In this document: piece after piece, positions 46,901 through 58,900 of the stretch
Position numbering within the stretch: the stretch's first letter is position 1
Layout of the letters: each line of letters starts with the position of its first letter
NCBI GenBank assembly: GCA_021018995.1
Contig: CM037590.1
Span: forward strand, 69,783,597-69,847,596
DNA: 64,000 nt
Direction of reading: 5' to 3'
Source: Chloranthus sessilifolius
Lineage: Eukaryota; Streptophyta; Magnoliopsida; Chloranthales; Chloranthaceae
Notes under the pieces: generated by a model
What the model saw: only the letters and a program-made list of their open reading frames with translations
Databases searched by the model: none
What the model was told of the DNA's origin: nothing
Program-made: the position numbers and the translations under genes

Positions 46901-49900
46901 GACAATCGACCAACCAATCATCACTTACGATCAGCACCTACACGGCTATACGACATTGACTACACCTACACGACTACAGTTGAACGTTGGTCACCATCAT
47001 GTTCATTATTCACAGTCACGGGCAACAAACACTACATCTCAGATTCTCAAGTAACCCTAATATGAGATTAGGGTGTACATTAAATTTTTAAACACCTTTC
47101 TCCAATCGATCCATCTCAGTTTCGGTCCATTAAACCCAAAAATGACTAAAGAACTAAAAGATATTAGGGCTTTCATTTAGTAAAAGTTATTAGGGGTTTC
47201 ATCAATTAGAAAGGGAAGATAATGTTTAAAAAAGCATTAGAAAGAGAACAAATTATAATAAAACATATTTGGCTCGACGCTCGACTTGACCTCGATAGAT
47301 CCAAGCTAGAGCTCCAAATTTTCAGGCTCAAAGCGTCTAGAGCCGACATTGAGCTCGGCTCATATAAGGTAGAGCCGAGCTAGAGCTGACCCAAGCTCGG
47401 GCTCGGCTCGGTTGCAGCCCTATCTGAGCCGATCTTTACAAGGTTCAGCTCTAGCTTGGCTCTACTTCAAGTGAGCTTCAGATAAAAAGCTCGGCTCGGC
47501 TCTTGAGCCAAGATTAACAGAGCAAAAGCTCTCATTTTCGAGTCGAGCTGTCGAGCTAGCTCGGCTCTGTTGCAGCCCTAAACAAATGAAATCAAAACCA
47601 CAATAATATAAGTAAAATGTAGCAGATGCCCAATAAAAAGTCAACAAGTAACAAATGATCAGCTTTCTAGGGTACCAAATTGAATAAACTGCAATCTAGT
47701 TTACATGATCATGACAAAAGTCGACAATAACACGACAACTTCACTGTGGTCAATTACTTGAGCTCGACAACTTAGGTCAAATGCAGCATGGCAATACTGT
47801 AGTCAATTTCCTTAACCGCACCCTAACCCCCATTAAACTTGTTTTCAGGCTTAACTACTCCTAACCCTTTTTTTATTATAATTGTTCAAAACTAGCCCAC
47901 TAATACGGTAACACCCAAATCGAAAAACAGACCAAACCACCTCCTAAAACCTATAAATAGAGGGCCGATCTATTTGTTCTATTTGTAGGAAATACTTTTC
48001 CATCACCCTTGTCAATTTTTTGCCTAGTTTACACTCTCTGAGCTAGTCCTAAGCAAGAAGTGATTAAAGTAAACCAAGAAAAAATCACCTAATTTGCTCC
48101 TCCCCTTGGAATTTCCAGATGTACTATGACACGCCGTCCTGAATTCTACAATCAAGGGGTCCCCTTATAATTTCTTGATACATTAGGGTTCGCTCTTAAA
48201 ATTTTATAAATTTTTTTTTTGATATCCGTGGGTGTCCGGACCAGCTTGCACGGACACCTACGAATAAGGGGAAGTTATCCCATAGATTGATTTGACCTAT
48301 TGGATGTATCAGTTTTTCCCCCTCATGGAGTTTTTTGTAACGTCACTAATGACTAAAAGAAAAGGTAACTCTGCTAGAATTCCGACAAAATCTCCTAAAC
48401 ACTCTTGATGTATGGGGGAGGTACGCTCATTCAGAGTTAAACCTCATCATTAGTGTGAGCCCTAAAACATTTTCATCAACTACTAAATCGAGAGATTTTG
48501 TTGGAATTACTGCATTTAACACTACATACAGGGGTTCTCCCAAACAAACTTTTGGTAAAGACCAATTTTATTTTATTTTATTTCTTTCAATCAGTTAGTA
48601 AAGACCAATATACCAATAGGAAATCAAAAATAAAAATGACCACCTACAAATCTATTGTAAATAAGAAATTCCAGGGATTCAAAAGGAGTGTAAGAAGAGG
48701 AAGACTGTCAAGCTACTTGGACAATTATATAAGCACTATCCATTGTGCTTCCATAAAAGGAAGCCCCATGGTTAAAGCAGATAGCCTTGTATAGGAAATT
48801 TGGTATTCTAAATTTTAATTCACACAAAATTCCAACGGCTTAAGTATAAAAATTTCATATAAGAGAATTGAAATTTTAATGACCATTGAATGCCTACGGA
48901 AAAGTAAAAATAAATAAGAACCCTCAATAAGGGATTTGATGCTTACATGCAAAGAAAACGCCTACAATAAAAGCAAACAAACTCTTGAGAAGGAACTTCA
49001 TGCTTCGCCTACAGCTAAATTATACGGCTAAATGCCTATGGCCAGAGCAAACAGACTCCAAAGAATGAGCTTGATGGTTTGATACACACATATTTTGTGG
49101 TTAAATGCCATATTAATAGGAACTCTCATGCAGAAATTATGTACCACACCTTAAATCTAGTCTATGATCGGGAGTATGCTACTATCTAATTACTCTCGGT
49201 TAAATATTCAGTGTCAACACCTATTGATATCCTCCGACATGAATTTCCCTCGCAATATTATGAATTCATAGTGGATGATCCATGCATATACACCCCTACC
49301 TTCTACCTAAGGGATTCCTATAATGAACGACAGATACTCATTACACATTTACCTCATGAAACTGATATCTAGGTGGATGTCAACGCTAAAAAATACCAAA
49401 TACTATGTTTTCATTTTGTAATTATTGTGCTCATTGAAATTGTTTACAACTTCTAATTATAGAAGATATTTATGTATGACGTAAATAACATAGCATCCTA
49501 GCAATACTTGGGAGTTTAATGTCCCCCAAATAAATAAAACCCTCTCTCTATAAGCACAAAATTGTGGCAATGTGTTTGTGAGTAAAGATGTACATCCTTC
49601 CTTTAAAGAGGGACATCTGTTCTGCCCTTATGACATCATTATTTATAATAATAAATAATAAAATCTATATTTAGGAAACTCTGTTCTGCCCTTATCCTAT
49701 CAGTTCTACCAGGCATTTTTTTTTTACAAGTAGGTAGAGACTAAAAATGCACACCTAAACGAGATGATTAAGATATGTTGAGCATACTCGAAAAAATATC
49801 CTTACAAGCCACAAGTATCCCTCTCAGGAATGCATCAGCACCCCATTAACCTAAAATAGTGTAAAATAGATCAATGCAAACAAAATTTGATATTGAAAAC

Positions 49901-52900
49901 ACAAATGATTCTAAAAACAAATAATAGAAATACATGCAAAACACCACATTGCCTAAAGATTAATAATTTGGTGGTTCTCGTGCTAGAAATGGGCAATGCC
50001 ACTACAAGAATGTAATTGCATCTGTGTAAAGATAATGTCATCGGAACTAGAACTTCATAAGAACTCTTGACTTCAGGGTGGATCCCTGCCTGGGTTCTTA
50101 CATAATAAACAAATACCAAAATAATGGTTTTCCATCTAATTCAGAAAAAGATTATATACTTGTGAAATACATAAACATCATATGATTCAAACTAAAGGAC
50201 TGATTCATCAACCAGTAAGGCCAGTCTCTAATTTGCCCATATTTTGGAAATAGTATGTAATGAACATTAGAATTACGTGACATGTTGATTGACCCTCATC
50301 AATGATCAAATAATCAAACAAAGCAAACAAGCGTATCTCCCACCCTCCCTCCCTATCTCTACCTACATCTAGATATAAATATGTGTATTCAAATTCAAGA
50401 ATTGATAGCATATTAAGATCTATATTAGGTTCTATCATGGATCAAAATCTCGGATTTTCGATACGTATCGTCCAGCCCCAAAACGGATACGTACCGGACA
50501 ATACATATCGCTTTCAAACGATACATTCCGGTATTTTTTCAAAAAAAAACGATAATTTGAAATTACCGTCCGATATGGACGATACAAACGATAATTTGAC
50601 TGTTTTTTAAGGGGGCCGAAAAAACCCAATTTATCGCATCGTCCAAGTCCAAAACCAATACGTATCGGTATCGGACGATATTTTGATCCATGGGTTCCAT
50701 GGTACCTATGAGTATTGATAAGGTACATGGCATGGGTCAAAATATCGTCCGATACCGATACATATCGGACGATACGTATCGGTTTTGGAGGTCAGCGGTA
50801 CGATACATAGGGTATGTATCGTACCCCATATGAAATAGTTAAATTATCGTCCGATACGGGCAAAATATCGTCCGTATCGGACGATAATATCAAATTATCG
50901 GACGATAATTTGGATAAAAAATAAAAAAGGACTGAAATTATTGGACGATAATTTGAAATTATCGTCCGATCATTTGGCGATATCAGTGGAAACCACCCTT
51001 TGACCCGACTAAAGGGTCGGGTTTTCCCTTTTTTTCCCCATTTTCCTCCTTCCTCTCTCATTTTTGGGTTATTTGCACCCTAAATCGCCGCCGAATCGCA
51101 CAAAAAATCACGGGATCAACGTGGAAGGTACGTGTTTATCATTTTACCATCATTTTATTTCATTTTAAATACTAAAATAAGGAAGATTTACCTAATTTAA
51201 GGATAGATCTACCTTATATAAGGGTAGATCTACCTTATTTAAGGGTAGATCTACCTTTAAATTTTATCATTTACCCATAATTTTAATTATTATAATTATT
51301 TAAATTATTTAAATTTATGGGTAAATCTACCATTAAATATGATAGATCTACCTTATATAAGGGTAGATGTAGCCATAAATTTGATGGATCTACCATATTT
51401 AATGGTAGATCTATCCACAAATATAGGTCAAAAATAATTAAATTATTTAAATTATTTAAATAAATTATTTAAATTAAGAAGAAGGGAAAAATAATTTAAA
51501 ATATTTAAATTAATTAAAATTATGGGTCAAAAATAATATAAATTATTATAATTATGGGTCACATGTAATCAATATGGGTCACATATAATATGGGTGACAT
51601 ATCATATGGGTCACATATAATTAATAAAATAATGGGGTCAATATGGGTCACATATAATTTAAACTTAAAATTAATATGGGTCACATATAATTAAATTTAT
51701 GGGTCACATATTAAATTATATGTGACCCATATTAATTTTAATAATAAATTTAATTATATATGACCCATATTGATTATATGTGACCGTCACATATAATTAA
51801 AATAATTAATATTATGGGATATGTCCCATAAAATATTAGAATAATATGGAATAAATTTCAAATAAATTTTTAAAAATTATAATAATATCAAATAAATATT
51901 CAAAAATTAAAATAATATCAAATAAATATTAATAAATTATAATAATATCAAATAAATATTCAAAAATTATAATAATATCAAATAAACATTCATAAATTAT
52001 AATAATATCAAATAAATATTCATGAATTATAATAATATCAAATAAATATTCATAAATTATAATAATATCAAATAAATATTCATAAATTATAATAATATCA
52101 AATAAACATTCATAAATTATAATAATATCAAATAAATATTCAAAAATTATAATAATATCAAATAAATTTGATAAAATATAATCTAATCTTTTAAAAATTA
52201 GAATAATATAAAATAAAATTTCAAATGTAATCTAAATTTTATAAAAATTAGAATAATATCAAATAAATTTAATAAAATATAATCTAATATTTTTAAAATA
52301 GCAATAATTAAAAAATAAATTTTATTTTCAAGTGTAAATTAGATGTTTACTTTAATGCAATCGTTTGCTCATTCATACAGGTGAAATAAATAAATATGGT
52401 ACGATCGACAGATCCAGCGTGGCAATACGCTACAGCAATAGATGGTAATAGACTCCAGATACAATGTAAGCTTTGTGAAAAAAAACTGCTGGGATGAGGT
52501 ATCACACGATTAAAGGAGCATCTGGCTTACGTAAAGGGAGAGACAAGAGGGTATCACAGTGTACCCAGAAAAGTAAAAGAAAATATCAGAGCTAGTTTAC
52601 AAGCGGCAAAGGGAAAGAAAAAAGTTGAAGCCGATCGTGATAGGGAAATGTATGAGAGAATCAGGAGGCCAGATCCAAAGTTTACATCAGCTGCACCTGA
52701 GGATGATGAGGATGAGCAGATAGCGAGAGTTATGAGAGAAAGTGCCAGAGAAGCACAACAACGGCAAGATCAGGAAGAAGCCGATTATCGATTTCGGTCC
52801 AGGTTGAGGGGCCCATCCATGCCTGCTACCGGTGGTGGATCTAGTCATAGGCCACATGTTGTTGAGGATGATGAGGATGTTGAGCAGACTGTCGGGTTGC

Positions 52901-55900
52901 GTAAGTCAGCATCAGGGAGGGATAATAGGCCATCTACAAGAGGCCGTACTACAGCCCCCATGGATCCATTCATGTATCGCACTGAAAGCTCCAAACAAAC
53001 CAAATTAAGTGCAATCTCACTTACAAAAATGGGGAAGAAGCTTGGAAAATCCATTGCCAAATTTTTTATATACAACCACGTTCCGAGCCAAGTAGCAAAG
53101 TCGCCATGCTTCAAAAGCATGATTGATACAAGTGCAGAGGTTGGTCCAGGAGTTAAAAAGCCTTCTCCATACGAGATATCTGGGCCCTTACTAACAGATG
53201 AGTACGATGAGATAACTGCCTATGTACAAAGCTTTGAGGATGTATGGGATGAGAGAGGTTGCACAATTATGTGCGATGGATGGTCCCACAAAAAGAGTTT
53301 GATCAACTTTTTGGTTCTGACGATCTGGAATGATTTTTAAATCAGTTGATGCTTCTAGACACGTAAAGACTGTTGACTACCTCTTTCATCTAATGGATAT
53401 GGTAGTACAAGAGGTTGTGCGGTGTGGTAACGAACAATGCGAAATTACAAAGCCGCTGGATTATAACTAATGACGAAAAGACGTCACCTGTACTGGACCC
53501 CGTGTGTCGCTCATTGCGTGGACCTCATTCTTGAGGATTTAGGAAAGAGAAGCAAGGCACAGGCAACTATCCAGAAGGGAAGAACGATTACTTCCTACCT
53601 GTACAACAGTGACAAGCTGGTCAATTTAATGAGAGCCTTCACAAACAATGAGTTGCTCCGACCTGCGATTACACGTTTTGCAACACAGTTCTTAGCCCTA
53701 CAGAGTTTGGCTAGATATAGCCGTGAGCTGAAAAGCATGGTATCGTCGGAAGAATGGAATCAACATGAAATAGGACTCCCACGAGCAAAGAGACTAGCTT
53801 GCTGAAGTTCTTGACGATCTACAAAGACCTTAGCTTTTGGGCAGATGTCGACCACCTGATCGCCGTCACTACCCCGTTGGTGCAAGTGTTGAGATTGGTT
53901 GATGATGGTGAGAAACCAACGATAGGGTACGTTTATGAGTCAATGGATAAGGCAAAATTGGCTATAAAAACTAAATGCCCTACAAAATATAAACGATACT
54001 GGGCGATTATCGACAAGAGGTGGGATGCACAATTTCACCAGTACTTGCATGCAGCAGGTATAACATGTTGCACAATTATGTAGTGATTTTTATTTATTTA
54101 TTCATTATTTTCATATACTGATGAAATTGCTCATATTTGATGTGTAGCACACTACTTGAATCCAGCCTTCCAGTATACGCAACGCTTCGAGTTGAGTGAC
54201 ACTGATGAAGTGTATACCGGTTTGCTCAATGTAATCCAAAGAATGCTCCCTGAGTTGGCGGACCAAGGTCAAACCATAAGAGATGTGAGTAATCATAGTA
54301 TCATACCTTATGACTAATAAGTCAAATGTCATATGATATTATCATCTATTTATTGATATGTGTCTTACCGTGTTTCATCTTTATAGATTGACATGTTTCG
54401 CAAGAGACATGGGTCATTTGAGACCCCGTTGGCGCAATCCCAAATTAAACACGACAAACCCGCTGATTGGTGGATGCATTATGGAGGTGATGGTCTGATA
54501 TTGAGGCGGGTAGCAATGAGGGTATTGTCGCAAACGTGTTCCTCGTCCAACTGCGAGTGAAATTGGAGCACTTTCTCTCTCATTCATACTAAGACAAGGA
54601 ATAGACTAACTATGGACCAATTGGAAAAGTTAGTCTACTGCCACTACAACATGCGATTAAGGGTCGGGGAATATCTGAGAGGACCAACCGTGGTAAGCAA
54701 TTACATGAAGTCTTAGATCCTCAATTATATGAAGTCTTACTTACATATTATACTAATTCATCTATCATATTCTACATTGCAGACAGTGAATATTTTGATC
54801 CCATCCAGTTGGATTATATATTCGAGGAGGATGACCCTTTGAATCAATGGATCGAAGAGAGAAGAGCCAGTCTTGAATACTGAGAGCACTGAATGGCTGG
54901 ACAATACTGAAAGAGTAGCGGAGCAGCAGGCTTCCCAACCACCGAGGAGGAAAAGAAGATTGAATCGTCATTCAGTGGTTGGATCGATAATGGACTTGCC
55001 GGTAGTGATGATGGGAGTGGTGAGGATGATGGTGGAGGGCATGATGGTGGAGGGGGCGTTGGCACTAGTGGTGGAGGGGAGGATGCTGGTACCTCTAATC
55101 CTTATAGAGATATGACGGCATGGGACGATGACTCGACACCGTTAACATAGTTCGACACTCCTACATTTAGAATGGGAGGGGTTGAAGGAAGAGGAGCGTC
55201 GGAATCATATCAAACACCACGACCACCACAAGGTCCACAAGATGATACAGATATGGGTTATATGACTTCTAGTTTCGGGGGATTCAGTTTGCAAAATACC
55301 GAAGATTCAGCAACTAGTAACCCATACTACCAGCCACAACAAACCTACCCGGTGCCATATGACTTCGTTGGTCAGATTTTTGGAGGACCGGCCTTTACGT
55401 ACTACACTGAGCCATATTCGTTGCTACTGCCTCAGTTTCAAGGGAGCACATATGATCATGGGTATCAATATGGCCAACATTATAGGCAAAGGCCGGAAAG
55501 CTCGTGCACCGATGACAATGATGATCATGAGGGCCAAGAAGCACCACGAAATTCAATGTGGCTCTAAAGTAAATTTTCCATATACAATTAAATTTATTTT
55601 TATCAACATAGCTATTAATTTTGACAATATATAATTTATTTTTGTCAATATACATTATAATTTAGTTTATGCGTGGCTGCATCGATCAAATTATGAAATA
55701 TTGTTAATAAAATAGGCATGTGATCAGCTGGTCAAAAATAATGTTAGAAGATCTATTACATTAAGTCAAAAATGTGATCTTAAGTCAAAAATAAGTCACA
55801 AAATAGGCATGTGACTTGGGTTAAGTTGCAAAATAAGCATGTGACTTATATATTCATCTAAATAATGTATCAAATAAGTCAAAAATAAAAGCAAAAATAG

Positions 55901-58900
55901 TTGAAATAAATACAAAATAAATAAATATAATTTTTTAGATTTTTTTGCTATTTTTTCATATTTTTTGGGGATTTTTTTTTTTTTTTAATGTATCAAACCG
56001 ATACATTCAATGTATCACCGATACATTCAATGTATCACCGATACATTGAATGTATCGGACGATACCCGATACGTATCGTCCTGGAGGTCAGGACGATACG
56101 TATCGGATTTCCGGTATTTTGACCCATGTTATAGACATAATCAATAACTCAACATTGATTAGTATGTTGATCCCTAACACCAAGTATCCGCACCATAAGT
56201 TTCTAAATGTGATCTAGAAAAACTATAAAATATCCACCCATTCTCTGTTACTTCTATAGCACATAGTTACACACTATCTTGACTAAGATACCACACCCAG
56301 AGAGCCAAGGTCCTTTAAATGTAGTTACGTATAAGAGACTTAGGAAAGTCCCTATTACCGTTTGATCTAGGACTAATATATAAATAAAAATATTAAGATG
56401 ACATAAACTATGAACATAAGATTTGTTCAGTATTTTCAACCCAAAAAATAAATAAACAAACTATTGATTGAATCTACAGATGGGACAAGGCATTGATGAT
56501 GATGATGATGATGAAAGAAAATCATAAGAAACCAAAAAGTGAACATGTTGGATAACTGCAGAATAATTTCGGGTGGGCAACAACCATATTATAAAAAGAA
56601 AAAATCAAACCTGCTTTTGACAATGGTAACGCTTGCGCGAGCAATCAGCAGAACATGAATTGCAATGATACTCAACAGAAGGCCCCTCCGGCCCCACCAA
56701 GTCGTCAGAAATAGCAGATTCCTGAAGCAAACGAGGCGGGGCAGCCGGTGCAGACAAGTCTGCCTTAACACCTACCTTTGGATGAGACTGTACTGTTTCA
56801 AATCGATACAGATTTTCAATCAAAGAAGATGTTTTGGCAGGCCCATCGATATCAGCTGTAGTCGTATCAGCATCAGATGGTGGAAAAGGGTGGAAATTGA
56901 TCAAACCCCAGTGATCCAAGAACTCCATGATTTCTTGCCTAGCATTTGAATCCCCAACAGAGATTTCAGACAAATCTTTTGGTTCAATTTGTGTTTGTGG
57001 ATCTGCGTGAAATTTTTTCATAATTACATTCCGTATTTCCATGTAAATATCTGATGTACGCTTTTCCGATTTCCCATTGAAAAATGAAGCGAGGGCATGT
57101 TCCTCAAGTGGATGAACTCTCGTCCATGAAAACCAACCTATAGACAAAAAAACTACATTCTAGTGAAAGATAATCATAACGGAAAAAAATGATATGCATT
57201 TTACGAGCAATGCAACTAAACTCTGGAGAAAAATATAAAAATTTCAATTTGAATATGAGACCCGAGCCTATGCACTGGTTGTAGAGAAACCTCTGCAACC
57301 AGAGTCAGCTGGCCATCATGTGGCATCCCTTATGAGAATCGGATGACTCGGCAACTTGGATAAGATCGATTAAGTGCCACACAAAAAAATTGGGCACGAC
57401 TGCATAATCCAATATATATCCACCATTAAAAATGTGGTCAAAGTTCAATAAAATTAAAATTAATGCACCAAATTTTTTAACATCTTTATTCACATGTCCA
57501 TGGCTGATCAACCCAAAACGGGAGTTGTTTTGAGTTGATCATGACATGTGGCCTATTGCCTTTAAATATATACTCATAGTACTTCAAGATGTTAAAAAAA
57601 TATATTAAATTAAGGGTTGGTTTAGATAAATGATCACAAACAATCTGAAATAATATAAATTTGCAAAATGGTTTATCATAGATTGCAATTTGCAAATGAT
57701 TGTAAAACATTAATTATTTTGCCAAAAATAAATCAAATTTATAGAGTAACCAAACCCACAATACATTAAATTAAACATCTTGGTAAACATATTCTTTTTT
57801 ACGGTTACTTTGCAAAAAAATGCGGGTATCTAAACAAAGATTATAATAGTGCAATTCCCCGTGTTATAAAATATTAAAGAAAAATTTCCATATATATATA
57901 AAATATTAAGCCAAACCCAGAATTATGGGATATCAGACAGAGGAAACAATGATATATCAAACAAAAATGCTAAAAATAACTAGACATAGAACAAGAAATG
58001 CAGAAATATAGAAGATTTCCTGCACTAAAAAGCAAAAAACCACAGCTATCAAGTAAACTCTGCCCTAAACCAAACTTCAATCCCCCCAAAAAAAGTCAAT
58101 GAGCACCATATCCAACAAACAAACAGATCAATCCAAACAATATTAATTGGAAAATGATTTATATATATTGCAAATGTTGGTACAATGTTCATGATTCTGG
58201 TAAAAAAGTATTAAATTTATAGTCAACCAAATATACATTAAAATATTTTAAACATATTAGATTATATGGTGTTTTTGAGAAAAAACAAAAAAAAATAAAA
58301 CCCTGTTTTAGATATTGAAGAACACTTCCAGATATTCATATAAAACATTAAGCCGACTGTAATTCACCGAAAAAAAAACTCTAAGTTCATACTAAACAAA
58401 AAACAGCAAACCCTAATTCCACACTCCAAAAACAGATTAATGCAAAACCTTAGGGAACGACAGAGAAAAAGGTGTCAAACCTCACCTGCAGGCGTCGGAA
58501 CCACATGATCACCAATCCCGCGAGATCTCACACCTTCGAACTCCTTATCGATAACCGGATCCAAATCCACCGACTCTTCAACGGCCACGATCGGCTCAAC
58601 TCCTCCCAACGCTCCACCATCAGACTGCGCCGATTCCTTCGGCAACGGCTCCTCATTTGGCTTCTGCTGCACAACAACCACATCACCTTCGGTCGCGGCT
58701 GCAGCAGCAGCTGCGGCGGCGGCGGCCTTGTTGGGCGACTGCCTGGCTCTGGTGCACGGGCCGTTGTGGAGTGGAGGGTGGTGAGCGAGGTGGTTTTTGT
58801 CTTTGGCTTGGCGCTTGGACGATGGAGCTGGTTGCGAAGCCGAGTTGGCTCCGGAGCTGGTGTTTAAGGCGGCAGCGGCTGCCGATGCTGCTTTTCTTTT

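Larger units (their letters stand above)
45877..47422. mobile_element. Same-family TIR element nested in reverse orientation
   Basis: Ends TAGGGCTGCAAC (45877) and GTTGCAGCCCTA (47422). Read on the minus strand it is collinear with the outer copy (shared ATTGGTTGGTCGATTGT, GTTTGTTGCCCGTG, CTCATTGAGAC, TTAGATGAATCTAA). The nested copy and the left part of the outer copy therefore form an inverted repeat of roughly 0.9 kb. It carries two MITEs (46291-46650, 46659-46879). Target duplication weak: GCCAAGCC / TCTGAGCC. Confidence 0.75.
44964..47580. mobile_element. TIR element (TAGGGCTGCAAC family), outer copy
   Basis: Ends TAGGGCTGCAAC (44964) and GTTGCAGCCCTA (47580). Flanks AATGAATG (44956-44963) and AACAAATG (47581-47588) are a plausible 8-bp target duplication with two mismatches, suggesting hAT. 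About 1.07 kb without the inner insertion. Subterminal regions are rich in GAGCCGAGCT-like motifs. No transposase. Split at 45876/47423 by a second copy of the same family. Confidence 0.78.
50731..56128 (+). mobile_element. hAT transposon, copy 2
   Basis: Terminal repeats CATGGGTCAAAATATCGTCC and, inverted, CATGGGTCAAAATACCGG, with GATACGTATCGG palindromes at both ends. 5,398 bp, same layout as 34624-40390: repeat-rich leader, then a multi-exon transposase on the plus strand. The flanks GTACATGG (50723-50730) and TTATAGAC (56129-56136) do not match, so the expected 8-bp duplication is absent or decayed. Confidence 0.88.
14543..56610 (-). other. SWI3D intron 2, 42,068 bp
   Basis: Bounded by CAG|GTTTGA at 56611/56610 and TTTCCACAG|GCAGAT at 14543/14542, phase 0. 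Joining the two exons restores QKQADFDLC, the normal ZZ finger sequence, so both halves must be joined across this distance. No other host exon was recognised inside. About 32 kb of it is assigned to transposons in the entries below; the rest is AT-rich unassigned sequence. Confidence 0.93.
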
